Shown here: piece by piece, positions 47,790 to 58,615 of the stretch
Position numbering within the stretch: position 1 is the stretch's first letter
Layout of the letters: every line of letters starts with the position of its first letter
NCBI RefSeq assembly: GCF_036898095.1
Contig: NC_090738.1
Coordinates: forward strand, 56,244,648-56,308,647
Direction: 5' to 3'
Length of the DNA stretch: 64,000 bases
Origin: Palaemon carinicauda
Lineage: Eukaryota; Arthropoda; Malacostraca; Decapoda; Palaemonidae
The notes under the pieces: generated by a model
What the model saw: the letters and a program-made list of their open reading frames with translations, nothing else
Database searches by the model: none
What the model was told of the DNA's origin: nothing
Position numbers and translations under genes: made by a program

Positions 47790-48456
47790 TTCTAGCTATT
47801 GATCTTGAGGCTCAGGTGTTCCAGGAACTGGATCACCTTTCCGGCCGCTTGCAGACAAGTAGCCTTGGATGCTGCCCGCACCCGCCAATCGTCCAGGTAT
47901 GCTACCACCTGTACTCCTTCGGAGGGTAGGTGCTGGACGATCGTGTCCGTTAGCTTTGTGAATACCTTTGGGGGTATATTTAGTCCAAAGGGCATGGCTG
48001 TGAAGACAAATTTTGTCTTATGTAGCCTGAATCCTAGGTAGCAGGAGAGGGGGCGACTGACTGGTAGGTGCCAGCAAGCATCTACCAGGTCTATTGAGAC
48101 TGTATACGTCCCTTTTTGGTAGAAGGGCCCTTATGCATTGCGCTGTAAGGATCCGGAACTTGTTGTTCTCGATGAACTTGTTGAGTGGAGACAAGTCTAG
48201 AATGACTCTGGGTTTGTCCAAGTCTTTCTTGGGAACACAAAACAGCCCTCCCTGGAATTTTGATGGACTTCGCTTTCCTCATTACCTTCTTGTTCAAGCG
48301 TTCTGAGGTATATTCTTCCAATAAGGGGGAAGTGTTGGAAGAATTTTGGAAAGGTGGATTTTTGTTCCATTTCCAACCAAGTCCGTTCGTAATTTTGCTG
48401 TGGACCCAGGGATCGAAGGTCCAATGATCCCGAAAGTGGAAAAGTCCACCTACCAT
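47790..48456 (-). pseudogene. DIRS-I reverse transcriptase
   Basis: Minus strand: 'HSKITNGLGWKWNKNPPFQN' at the start, 'DKPRVILDLSPLNKFIENNK' (48,018-48,221), 'TYTVSIDLVDACWHLPVSRP' (motif A with DLVDAC), 'FVFTAMPFGLNIPPKVFTKL' (motif B), then 'VQVVAYLDDWRVRAASKATC' (47,792-47,995) with the catalytic YLDD intact. The motif order and 'PFGLNIPPxVFT / YLDDW' wording are typical of DIRS-type RT. At least two frameshifts. Confidence 0.86.
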
Positions 48457-48479
48457 CCAGAACCTCTTATTGTTTAGAG

Positions 48480-50550
48480 GTTCCCGAGGTCATGTTTCCG
48501 TGACCACGTCCTCCTCCACCCTTGGGGGATTTCTGGAGGATCCTCCTTTTGGGCCCTCACCTTTGTAGGGCCGAAAGGTGGTTGAGTGCCTTTCAAAGCC
48601 TGGATTAAATACAGGTGACTGGCTACCAACTGATGAGAGACCATCTGAAAGGTGGTTTACGGATGGACTACCATTTGAGTCACGGTCGGAAATTGTGCAG
48701 TTCTAATGATGATATCTTCTTTGAGGACATGCCCCACTTTTGGAGCAGGTTCCTACTTTCCGTGGTGGGTTTGGTAATGACTTCTTGGACCACTTCCTGT
48801 GGGAAAGGGTCTACGCCACAGATACATGAAGAAATAAATTTTCTGGTTCATGTTTCACCATTGTTACAACAAACACATGCTCTCTACCGGTCCGTTTTGA
48901 CCTGAGAAGAGTCTAAAATCCATCACATGGGTGGGGGGTTATTAAAGTACTGCACACATTTTTAAGCAGTTCTGATGAGACAGGGAGGCGGCAAGACTAT
49001 CTTTTGTCTCCTGTTTCCTTCTCAAAGGATGGTTTGGCAACTTTGGAAGGTTCTTATAAACTGCTGGCCTGATATTTCCGGATCCAACCTCGAGACGGAG
49101 AAGGTTACATGTACCTCTTTCCACTTCTCCTCGTAGGTGGGTGTAGCTAGAGATAATGGTTTGCATTTCTCTAGGATTGGGAAGGGTTTTCCCTCTTCGA
49201 CTGCTCTCATGACACAGTCTAGGGCTTTCCCCGAAAGGGGAAGGCTCAGGAGGAGGGAGCAATGAAGGTTGGATGCTTCTTGCTCAATGCTGAGACTTTA
49301 GAGTTAGTATAAACGGCCCCTTTCTGGGTCTTGGTAAGGATGGCTTGTGCCTTGTCATGTTCGAGGACAATGACTTCCTTTGGTATAGTCTTCTCACGGA
49401 ATGTAGGTTCATCTCGCAGTCTCACGTAGAAATCTGGGTACCCTGAAAGCTGGGCCAGAATTGAAGCTCTTCAAGGGGATAGGACCCCAACTTCTAGGAG
49501 ATATAAAGCTTCCCATTCAACATGGGCATGTGTTCCGTCTACCTCCAGGGGTTGGATCGGAGCAGTGAGGGAAGTCAGACATTTTAAGGGGCTTAGCGGA
49601 GCCCCTGGAAGTGCCAGGGCGTTTCCTTCCCTGTACCTCTCTCTTCATCTCTTTAAGATCTTGCTTATTCTCCTCTTGTTCCTTCCGGAACAGTGTCAGC
49701 GTCTGCTGGATCGACTCTAGGAACGTTTCGCTCCTGCCGACCTGTCTAGCCTGTTGGGGAGGTGGGGTTGAAGAGGTTGACAGCATAAGTTGATATGCCG
49801 GCACAGTGAGCTGAGGGACCTTAGTCACCGTCAAAATGGATCCTTCTTCCTCCGTGGGTGGTTGAACCACTCCTTATTTAGGGTCTTCTAGCAGTAGGTC
49901 CTGTCCGGTGTCAGTGGACACCTCTGACATCTGATCCTGGTGGATGTCCAAGCTTTGCAGTGCCTGTTGATATCCGTGTCCACTGTCCGTTGGATAGAGG
50001 GATGCTGGACCTGTGCCTGAGGCACAAACATATTCGATTGAGCCTTAGGGAACAGTAGGCACTACAAATATTTGTTAGGTAGGTAAGGTCCCAGAGAGTT
50101 CTTCTGGAAGCCTTATACTCACCTTTGGTGGGTTTCCCTTGCTGTATCCCTTGACTCCGTAGTGTCAGGGATATCTTTTACAAAGCTGTCAGTCAGCAAG
50201 GTCAGGCGATTGGAGCGACCCTTCAGGTCCCAGAACCTCAGGGATCCAGATACGATGCTGCAGGGGCATAAAACCTGTACATAGTATGCCCACAAAAGTC
50301 CTAACTCTTGTGGTTCCAGAATACCATTGTACACTTCAACATTGGCTCCTCCTGTAAGGGAGAAAAAGGGTGAATGAGTACTAGGTTGTTTATATCATTG
50401 ATATAATAAATGTTTACAATACGGGTCCAAGTACCTCAGGGATCCAGATACGATGCAGCAGGGGGCATGAGACCTGCACATCTTGTGGCCACAAAAGACC
50501 CTACTTTTGTGGTTGCAGAACAGGACTGCACACTTCACCTTAGCTTGCTC
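48480..50550 (-). pseudogene. DIRS-I gag, broken, with duplicated first exon
   Basis: Upstream on the minus strand, a Cys/His start ('KVKCAVLFCNHKSRVFCGHK', 'MCRSHAPCCIVSGSLRYLDP') lies at 50,395-50,550 and recurs in decayed form at 50,119-50,351 (offset 199 bp). Downstream come 'IQQTLTLFRKEQEENKQDLK' (49,517-49,870, coiled) and 'AVEEGKPFPILEKCKPLSLA', 'YEEKWKEVHVTFSVSRLDPE' (49,022-49,210). It matches the gag start of DIRS-II at 60,687. Both copies of the start are preceded by a pyrimidine tract and ACAG. Confidence 0.72.
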
Positions 50551-51545
50551 CTGTAAGGAGAGAAAGAGTGAAATGAGTATAGGATAATTCATCTCACTAA
50601 TAAATTTACATATGCATAAATAGTATACTTTACTATTATTTATCATAACTTAGGATAGTAAGCTAGAAAAGAAGTAGAAAAGATACATATCTGTGTTTCC
50701 CCTCCAAGCAATTGCTGTGACCTCCTACAATGTTAATATTTTTAGTTTCCTTATCAGGGAAAATACAGAGTGAAAAAACTCGTACGTAGAGCCGGAGTCA
50801 GTGGATACTAACAATAACTCCACCACTTGTAAAACATTAATACTGACAGGTAATCATTGGTGTTCTGATGATCAGAATGTTGGAGGAATACTTCACCTCA
50901 ACATTTTTTTAAATGGTCTCAACAATGGACTGTGAAAGGATACTCAGAGTATGTTGGAAATTTCATACTACTGTATCATTATATACTGTAGTTTTCTAAC
51001 TGCTGTATTGTTTTACTGCAGGAATAGTGGCTACTGTATTGTCTTATACTGTAGTTTTGCCGGTATGCTACCGGGTTAGGCTAGAACTTGGCGGCCCTAG
51101 CTGACAGAGAGAGAGAGAAAGAATGGAAAGAAGGACTACCGTATTATTATAGTTTAGTACAATAATTAAGGGTGTAGGGACTACTGTCTATACTACCTTC
51201 TTTCCAGAATGAGGATTCTAATGGAAGGGGAGGAATACATTGATTCTACCTTCCATCCAGCCACAATTTCTGTTGCTGGCTGTACTGCCGGTTACAGGGT
51301 TTGTGGATGGCAGTCCAAGAGAGGACTGAAGAATACTCAAAAGTTTAATGGGTTTTCCACTGGAAGCCGTCAGGGCCGGCTCGACCTTTCCCGGAGCTTA
51401 GCTTCCGTTAAGGAGATGGTCGAAGTGGCAACCTAACCGCCTTTGTAGGAGCCCAGCTGGTAACCTAGTCAGCCCGGTTAGCGGGGTGATTGTAGAATAC
51501 CGGCCACAGGAATCATGACGGCTAAGGACAGAAGGGGAAGGAAAA

Positions 51546-51978
51546 GGGTCTTATATTTTACAGAGAAAGGTGGCGGCAGGTATGCCTCCTACTTTCGGCT
51601 GTAAATCAAGGAAACATAGTTTCCTATACCAGTGCCGTCTTGGGCGGCAGAGGAATAATGATTCCCTAGCCTGAGACATTGCCGGATATAAGACATGTCT
51701 TCTAGTCCACAAGGGAGAAAGGTAGTGGCAATTATACGACCCACTTTCAGTTGTGGACTAGGGAAGCCAAACTTCCAAAGGGTCTTATATTTTACGGAGA
51801 AAGGTGGTGGTAGGTATGCCTCTCACTTTCAGCTGTAAATCAAGTAAACATAGTTTCCTATACCAGCACCGTCTTGGGCGGCAGAGGAATAACGATTCTC
51901 TAGCCTGAGACATTGCCGGAAATAAGACATGTCTTGTAGTCCACAATGGAGAAAGGTGGCAGCAATTATACTACCTAC
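51546..51978 (-). repeat. Tandem repeat in the DIRS-I 5' region, unit 234 bp
   Basis: GGGTCTTATATTTTAC(A/G)GAG starts at 51,546 and again at 51,780. Each unit runs through CCGTCTTGGGCGGCAGAGG and AAGACATGTCTT to a GTTGTGGACTAGGGAAGCC block. The second unit is cut at 51,978 by Gypsy-II and resumes at 56,382. Confidence 0.88.
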
Positions 51979-52232
51979 TGAGACGGGCCGAGAGAAGGTT
52001 GTGACTCAAAGACAGGATGAAAGCAACTGAGTGAGTTTATTATAGAACACTCTCTTTTATATAGAAAAGCTCAAGGCAACAAGAAATTTCATGTTAAAAA
52101 TCGACACCGTTACCGGTGAGAAAAACAGACATGTTTATTCAGGCTCTTTTTGTGCGAGGGAAGAGCGAAGATACAAGCATAATATATACACAAAATGAAC
52201 TATGTACGATCGTGTGACACACGGTTGGTACA
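51979..52232 (-). repeat. Gypsy-II 3' LTR
   Basis: 254 bp, adjacent to the PPT on its inner side. It differs from the other LTR by about ten substitutions and two 1-bp indels. Confidence 0.92.
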
Positions 52233-52269
52233 TGTCTCCCCCCCCCCTAAAAATGACATACTGTACATG

Positions 52270-53814
52270 TTAAATAGGGCGCCCTGATCTAGAGAAGCAA
52301 ACTATACGCGGGTCATCTGGCAGGAGATAAGCAGGTTTTAGACGATCAATGGAGGCCCAGTCTTTTTTGCCACAAATGCTTAATAGGAATGCTTTCGGAC
52401 TGCGTCGGATCACAAGGAAAGTGCCCATGTAAGGGGGCGTTAGCGGTGGCTTGCTAGTGTCATTGCGCAAGAAGATATGCGTTGCAGAGTGCAAGTCTGT
52501 CGTTATGTAATGCTTCGCTGGGGGCTTGTAAGTCTGGCGGCATGGAGTAAATTTTCCCACGACGTGACATATGTGTTGGAGATCGTTGGAGGAGGTTGTA
52601 GAAGGAAACAATTTGGCAGGGATGACCAACGGGTCGCCATACACCATTTCAGCTGCCAAGACGTCGAGGGCATCTTTGGGAGTGGTCCTTAGTCCCAGGA
52701 GGACCCAGGGAAGCTGAGTAAACCAGTTGGAATCCTTGCAGCAGGACATCAAAGCTGCTTTGAGGGTGTGAAGAAAACGTTCAACCATTCCATTGGCAGC
52801 GGGGTTGTTGGCCATTGTCTGATGTATGGTGATGCCCAGGAGATTCGCTAATGATGTCCACAATTGAGAGGTGAAAGTGATATTCCTGTCAGAAGTAATA
52901 TGTTCAGGGATACCAAATCTTGCAATCCATACTGAGAGTAAGGCAGATGTACATGAGGCGGACATTGCAGTTTCCATGGGAATGGCTTCAGGCCAATGAG
53001 TGGAGCAGTCGATGACGGTAAACAGGTAACGATGTCCTTGTGAAGTGGGTAGGGGGCCTACAACGTCGACGTGAATGTGGGCGAAACAAGGCTAAGGTTG
53101 AGGAAAGGTGCGCATTCCTGAATCCATGTGTCGATGTACTTTGGAAGTTTGGCAATAAGTACAGGCACGGACCCAATCCTTAGCATCCTTAGAAATGCCG
53201 TGCCAAATGAACTTCATCTTCAGCAGCTGTGCGGTAGAACGGCACGAGGGATGTGAAAGGCCGTGAATGAAATCAAACACCTGCCGGCGCATGGGAGCAG
53301 ATATCCAAGGTCGCGGTCTACCAGTACTGACGTTACAGAGGAGGGTGGTGTTGGATTCTTCGAGGGGGAAGTCTTCCCAACAGAGGGATGTGCAGGATGT
53401 CTTACATGCTTGATAATCTGGATCCTGTCGTTGGGCTTCAGCCAGGGCGTTGTAATCCAATCCCAGTTGAACGGCAGCCAACGTGTTTCTTGACAGGGCA
53501 TCGGCAACGGGATTCATTTTCCCAGGGACGTATTGGAGGGTGCAATTGTATTCAGCCACGGCGGAGAGATGTCGGCGTTGACGGGCGGACCAGGCGTCAG
53601 ACTGTCGAGTGAAGGCGTGCACCAGAGGCATGTGGTCTGTGCGAATGACAAAGGGCGTACCTTCCACAAAATGGCAAAAGTGACGGACAGCCAAGTGCAC
53701 CACCAGCAATTCGCGATCGAAGGGTAAAATAACCCGATTTTGCCTTGGACAGTTTTCTGCTGAAGAAGGCCAATGGGCAGGGCGAGCCGTTGACCACCTA
53801 CTCGAGTACTGCAC
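52270..53814 (-). pseudogene. Gypsy-II RNase H end and integrase
   Basis: 53,092-53,814 (240 residues): RNase H 'FVIRTDHMPLVHAFTRQSDA' and 'QYVPGKMNPVADALSRNTL', then the zinc-binding integrase start 'GLSHPSCRSTAQLLKMKFIW' and 'ACTYCQTSKVH'. After a frameshift near 53,090 the core follows: 'HIHVDVVGPLPTSQGHRYLF' (first D), 'EHITSDRNITFTSQLWTSL' (second D; usual DRG is DRN), 'NPAANGMVERFLHTLKAALM' (E). The C-terminal part is 'NDTSKPPLTPPYMGTFLV'. One clear frameshift and a shift after 53,797 keep it from being a single protein. Confidence 0.88.
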
Positions 53815-54992
53815 CTATAGTGACGTCGCTGGCATTGGTGGAGAGAAGGAGAGGGGCATGTGGGATAAGAAAAGTGAGAGCCGCAGCGGTTGATAGGGCC
53901 TTCTTTGCATTGCAGAAGGCCGCTTCTTGAAGGGGACCCCACTTCAGGTCCTTTGGCTTGCCCTTGAGGGAGGCATAGAGGGAAGCAAGAGTGGTGGCAA
54001 TAGCTGGCAGAAAACGGTGATAATAGTTGATCATGCCCAAGAATTCCTGCAGAGCTTTGACGGTCGAGGGCGCGGGAAAGTCCTGAACGGCTGCTACCTT
54101 CTCAGGTGATGCGGTGCCCTAAGAACGACACTTCGTTGGCGCCAAAGGTACATTTGTCCTAGCGGACTACAAGGCCGTTTTGTTGTAGGCGGTCGACCAC
54201 GATGAGCAGGTGATAGTGATGTTCCTCTTTTGAGGAGGAGAACACAAGTATGTCGTCCACATAACATACACAGAAAGGGAGGTCCCCTAAGATGCCATCC
54301 AAGAGACGTTGAAACGTGGCCTCAGCATTACGAAGGCCAAAACAGGAGTAATTGAAGGTGTATGTACCAAACAGAGTGGTGATGGCAGTCTTAGGGATGT
54401 CTTCTGGGTTCATAGGCACCTGATAATACCCCTTCAGGAGGTCGAGCGTAGAGAAAACCATTGCTTTGTGCAGGTAGGAGGTCACGTCGGCGATGTTTGG
54501 GAGGGGGTAGTGATCCGGTTCTGTTTGCATGTTCAGGCGCCTGTAATCCCCGCACGGATGGAGGGAGCCGTCTTTCTTCAGAATGATGTGTAAGGGTGAC
54601 GACCATGGGGTGGAGGCCTTTTGGCATGGCCCCATTTCCTCCATTTCGGTGAACGTCTGTTTGGTGGCTGCCAATCGTTCCTGTGCCAGACGTCTGAATT
54701 TTGCGAAGACTGGGGGTCTTGTCATCTTGATATGGTGATAAATATCGTGCTTGGCAGGGGCCGTGGGTGTTTGGCGAAGTTCTGTATGGAAAACTTCCGG
54801 GTACGACGTGAGGAGGTGGGCGTAGGCGTCCGTGGGTGCGCTGATATGGAGAGCAAGGTTAGAGGGGGCAGGTTGAAGGGGGTGTCGACAAGTATGAGTC
54901 TGCGTTGACCAATCGTCGGTGGGCGACATTGACCAGAAGGTGGAAATGAGAGAGGAGATCCGCACCAAGGATTGGCAATGTGACGTCAGCAA
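53798..54992 (-). pseudogene. Gypsy-II reverse transcriptase and RNase H start
   Basis: 54,159-54,992 (277 residues): 'HHIKMTRPPVFAKFRRLAQE', 'TPWSSPLHIILKKDGSLHPC' then 'GDYRRLNMQ', 'FSTLDLLKGYYQVPMNPEDI', 'FNYSCFGLRNAEATFQRLLD' and the intact catalytic box 'CYVDDILVFSSS'. After a frame break at about 54,150, 53,798-54,040 continues: 'MINYYHRFLPAIATTLASLY', 'KGKPKDLKWGPLQEAAFC' and 'LLLSTNASDVTIGAVLE' (TNAS for TDAS). The polymerase domain itself is open and its key residues are present. Confidence 0.9.
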
Positions 54993-55389
54993 CGAGAAAC
55001 TTCCAATTAAATTTACCGTTTCCGAACGATAATGTGAGGTTCTCGTAACCGTAGGTGGGTATCGCAGATCCGTTGGCAGCTACCAAGCGGATGTCGGCAG
55101 ACGTAGACAGACTACGTCGTGTCCTGAAGAGTTCCCTTGGCAAAAGAGAATGACAAGCACCCGTGTCTACCAAAAATCGCACGCCCATTCCTGCAACATG
55201 TAAAAAGAAAAGATTAGAAACACGGGAGGCCACCGCCACGAGCGATGGCTTACTTACACGTTTTTTGGCCACTGACAATTTTTGGCACATTTCTTCGCGG
55301 TTGCCCCGAATCTGAAGTGGTAGTAGCAAAACTGCGGCGTATGGGAGGTAGTAAGTGGCTGTAGAAGTCGTTGGTTGGGGCACGAGCAA
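54859..55389 (-). CDS. Gypsy-II aspartic protease
   Basis: A 176-residue open frame. The core is 'GMGVRFLVDTGACHSLLPRE' with the DTGA active site intact, then 'IRLVAANGSAIPTYGYENLT' and 'WKFLVADVTLPILGADLLSH', with the conserved I-L-G-x-D-x-L end. It overlaps the RT frame by about 130 bp. The first 60 residues overlap the gag C-terminus in another frame, so translation probably enters by frameshift rather than at the annotated Met. The protease would cut the Gag-Pol polyprotein inside the particle. Confidence 0.8.
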   Translation of the reverse strand: MLVPQPTTSTATYYLPYAAVLLLPLQIRGNREEMCQKLSVAKKRVSKPSLVAVASRVSNLFFLHVAGMGVRFLVDTGACHSLLPRELFRTRRSLSTSADIRLVAANGSAIPTYGYENLTLSFGNGKFNWKFLVADVTLPILGADLLSHFHLLVNVAHRRLVNADSYLSTPPSTCPL

Positions 55390-56127
55390 GTGGTGGTTGG
55401 TGGGTGGCTTTATCGCCGCTTCGGCACGTCACGGGGTAGGCGTGCATGTCCTACGGCATTCACGTCAGCTTCGGTTGACATTGAATAGGCGTCCTCTTCG
55501 TCTGGGGTGGAGGCGTTGATGGAGGTCTTGAAGTGGCTGTCCATAAGGGCATCGGTTGGTCATCAAGTCCTTTATGGGTAAACTATCGATATCGGGTATG
55601 GTAGCGCGTACAGGTTCGGGTAAACGACGTATCAAAAGGGCACGAAGTAGGTTCACCTCACGAGGAGAGCCTTGTGCGGTAGGTTGCAGGCGAGCGATAC
55701 TGGTTATTTCCCTGAGGGCGAGCGAAGCCCTTTGGTCCCCCAACGGTTGTTGAGAGAGCTGAAAAAACTTTGCTATATGGGCGGCTGGCAACAGCGAGTA
55801 CTGCAGCAGAAGGTATGTTTTGAGGGCGTCATACGCTATTGGGGTGTCTCCTTGTTCACAAAGCCAGTTGGATATTTCCGGGAAGGTGTCGTCGGGTATC
55901 GTCGCGAGAACATAATCTGCTTTGGTGGTTGAGCTAGTCACACCCTTGTTGCAAAACCTGACTTCTGCGCGCTGAAACCAAGCAAACGGCTCTCCGCTGG
56001 CGAATGATTTATGTTTCAATGGGGCAGCTGCAGCGCCAACTTCTGTAGAGTCCGCCATAGTACCAACGATAGAGGGGCGAGGGGGGTTGGAAAGCGGGAG
56101 GAGTGAATCGACTTCCGGGGTCACCAA
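55250..56127 (-). CDS. Gypsy-II gag
   Basis: 220 open codons at 55,465-56,127: 'SFASGEPFAWFQRAEVRFCN', 'ADYVLATIPDDTFPEISNWL', 'YDALKTYLLLQYSLLPAAHI', 'SLALREITSIARLQPTAQGS', 'LLIRRLPEPVRATIPDIDSL' (usual RLP-x-x-V-R-x-x-L). The frame then closes, and in the next frame 'FCYYHFRFGATAKKCAKNC' (about 55,330-55,265) supplies the C-terminal zinc-binding segment of this gypsy clade (C-x-x-H ... C-x3-C). The first Met lies two codons inside the LTR edge; a second Met at 'MADSTEVG' is the likelier start. Confidence 0.78.
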
Positions 56128-56381
56128 TGTGACGGGCCGAGAGAAGGTTGTGACTCAAAGACAGTATGAAAGCAACTGAGTGTGTTTATTATAGAACACT
56201 CTCCTTTATATACAAAAGCTCAAGGCAACAAGAAATTTCATGTTAAAAATCGACACAGTTACCGGTGAGAAAAACAGACATGTTTATTCAAGCTCTTTTT
56301 AGTGTAAGGGAAGAGCGAAGATACAAGCATAATATATACACAAAATGAACTATGTAGATCGTGTGACACATGGTTGGTACA
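56128..56381 (-). repeat. Gypsy-II 5' LTR
   Basis: 254 bp. Its inner side carries, on the minus strand, TTGGTGACCCCGGAAGTCG, where the primer-binding site belongs. Confidence 0.92.
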
Positions 56382-57231
56382 CCACTTTCGGTTGTGGACT
56401 AGGGAAGCCGAATTTCCTATGCCGACAACGATGTAACCGGCAGGGGAATGACTATTCACCTATCAGTAGCGTTACCAGCAACAAGACAGAATACCTTGAG
56501 TTACTGTCGTATTTCAAAGCCGGGATACTCGCCGGCAAAGAAGATCGACAGAAAATACTATCCAAGTCAAGCCGGAGTACACTACTCGATGGCGATGACA
56601 AAAGATAGGGTTGTCGCCTGGGCTGGCGGCACCCAGGGGGAAGGAAGGGCTTATCCTCATTTCTCTAAAAGAGAAGCGTATCAAATTATACTAGTAATTC
56701 CTGGAGATATCTATATCTCCGACCGAATTAATAAAAAACGATACAAGAGGTTAAACGGGGGATAACATTACTAAAGTATACTAAAACAAGTTAGGCTAGC
56801 CTAACACGAGTCGGGATCTCGTCTACGCTAGTACCACCGATGCCCTATCGTATATGATAGAAACGTTCATTAGGAAGAGGAAATATTACATGTGTAAAGC
56901 TTATTTTCACTAGTATAATTTTGCCTAACTAGCTAGAACTTCTTTATAGCTAATTACCAGGAACGTCGTACTACTAACTAAATAAAGTATTTATGGCGTA
57001 CGACAGCGGTCTTAAAATGGCCGCCTCCGGGGATGGCATTGCTCCGCTTAACACACCTAAATTATGTTAATTTAACTGTGAGAATGGAGCGAAAAATTAT
57101 ACACAGGAAAGATTAAATACTCAACTTTCCAGAGGATGAAGATGCTGGAAATTGCATGGTAATATTCCTTGAAAACAGTAACAACACCGAGAGCAACACC
57201 GTGCATAAATGGCTACTTTTAAAGGAATAGT
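56382..57231 (-). other. DIRS-I 5' untranslated region
   Basis: Continues the second tandem unit and then unique DNA. It aligns in reverse with DIRS-II at about 58,700-59,300 (for example TCTGGAAAGTTGAGTATTTA and the GAGTATCGTTTT segments). The ORFs on the plus strand (56,345-56,765) are antisense and have no recognisable domain. Confidence 0.65.
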
Positions 57232-57537
57232 TACGCCATAGTAGTACTGGGAGAGGATCCACCGGGTAACCTTGATAACGGCTCCCCTTCAATTTCGCCA
57301 CTCTTCCCCCTCAAAGCGCAAAATATATTCGGGGTGAAGATTGCCATGTGTCGTATCAAGAAATACGTCCCCTGATATTATGCGATATCCTTAAAAGTTA
57401 TATTAAGGATACTCACGCCAGGAGTTAGAATTCTGGAAACTTGTGGTTAATTCTCTGGGAGTATCACTAGCCAAATATCCCTTAGAAAGCTGCCTAAAGG
57501 AACCTTCCATCAGGACGACATGGCTGAGCCCAAAAAT
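57232..57537 (-). repeat. DIRS-I left inverted terminal repeat
   Basis: On the minus strand it starts TTTTTGGGCTCAGCCATG, then TCGTCCTGATGG, and follows the same course as 44,535-44,845 to GCGTAACTATTCC. The left and right repeats match over about 305 bp with scattered differences. Confidence 0.87.
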
Positions 57538-58310
57538 ACCATTATAACCGTTCAAAACTCTATTTGTACCTTCTAATAACAAAATAGGAATGATTTTAGC
57601 AGTTTCCTCAAACATAATTGATACATCAGTTGCTGTGTCAAGTTGCATTATAATTGGTTTACCATTTACGATCACTTTTACCAATATGTGTTTCTTTGCA
57701 CCTTTGTTGATGGAATTAATGCGAAACGCAAAATCAGTTTCTGACCTAACCTGATTATCATGAACATTTTCTGCATTATTCTCTTGACCAATAGTATCAA
57801 CTGCTGCATTTATTTTCTTTGCGTACTGTTTGGGGAATCTACAAATATTTGAAAATGTCCTGTCTCTACAATTCTGGCACGTTTGTCTTGTTGCAGGGCA
57901 TTTACTTGCTTCGTATGCAAGATGATCAGTTTTACCACACCTAAAGCATTTGGGTTTTTCTTGTTGCTTCAATGTATAGATCTGATTCTGATATTTGTGA
58001 GCATTAGAGTTTGGCTATTTCCTATGATTAAGCCTTGACATATTCTTTCTCTGATTCTCAATGTCTTTCAACTTTGAGCCTATCTTGCTAATTTTAGAAT
58101 TTTCCGCTCTATTGCTTGTAGAATTACCTATTTTTATTACTTTGTCTATTTGATGTTTCTAGAGCTCTGCCTATAATCAATACCTTCTCTAGTGTTAAAT
58201 CTTTATCTTGCAATAATTTTTTTCTTAGCTCTTGTGATGTGCAATGGGCAATAAATTGATCTATGATAATATTTTCTAACTCTAGAAATTCACATGACAC
58301 AGCTAAATTC
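57538..58310 (-). pseudogene. Gypsy-III gag C-terminus and protease start
   Basis: 58,124-58,310: 'CEFLELENIIIDQFIAHCTS', 'ELRKKLLQDKDLTLEKVLII', the C-terminal gag helix region (usual I-x-DQFI...LRxKLL...LTLxxAL). 57,538-57,972: zinc knuckle 'KCFRCGKTDHLAYEASKCPA' with a second Cys cluster 'CQNCRDRTFSNIC', then protease 'VNGKPIIMQLDTATDVSIMF' (DTAT for DTGA) and 'NRVLNGYNG', where DIRS-I cuts in. The remaining protease and pol are at 41,989-44,501. Confidence 0.85.
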
Positions 58311-58615
58311 TTTTTTGGGCTCAAGCCATGTCGTCCTGATGGTAGGTTTCTAAGGGAAATTTGGCTATAGTGATATTCCCAGAGAATTGACCTTTAGGTC
58401 TCTAGAATTCTAACTCCTGGCCCGAATATGCTTAAAGTTTCTCTTAAGAACATCGCATAATATCAGGGGACGTATATCTTGATACGACACATAGCAATTT
58501 TCACCCGGAATAGCGTTTTTGTTTCGAGGGGGAAGAGTGGCGAAAACAGAAGGGGAGCCGTTATCAAGGTTACCCTTCCTCCCGTACTATTACAAGTATC
58601 CAAGATGATGCTCAT
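58311..58615 (+). repeat. DIRS-II left inverted terminal repeat
   Basis: Same course as the DIRS-I ends (GCCATGTCGTCCTGATGG, GAATTCTAACTCCTGGC, ATATCAGGGGACGTAT, GGGAGCCGTTATCAAGGTTA). It lacks the GGTGGATCC block and diverges near 58,585. Confidence 0.83.

Larger units (their letters stand above)
51979..56381 (-). mobile_element. Ty3/gypsy element Gypsy-II, nearly complete
   Basis: 254-bp LTRs at 51,979-52,232 and 56,128-56,381 (TGAGACGGGCC/TGTGACGGGCC to TTGGTACA), about 95% alike by eye. Internal gag, protease, RT, RNase H and integrase lie on the minus strand. The 4-bp flanks CTAC/CCAC nearly match, and the intact 234-bp tandem unit beside it (CGACCCACTTTCAG at about 51,738) shows the empty site. 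A purine tract lies at 52,233-52,250 and a candidate primer site TGGTGACCCCGG at about 56,116-56,127. It is the youngest-looking element here. Confidence 0.92.
44502..57537 (-). mobile_element. DIRS-I, DIRS-type retrotransposon (minus), carrying Gypsy-II
   Basis: Bounded by inverted repeats (44,535-44,845 plus; 57,232-57,537 minus) and containing, on the minus strand, gag, RT/RNase H and a tyrosine recombinase, plus an internal complementary region at 44,943-45,037. That set defines DIRS elements, which integrate through a recombinase and not a DDE integrase. Without Gypsy-II (4.4 kb) it is about 8.6 kb, longer than typical DIRS (4-6 kb), partly because of 5' tandem repeats and a duplicated gag start. 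It lies inside Gypsy-III. Frames are broken throughout. Confidence 0.85.
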
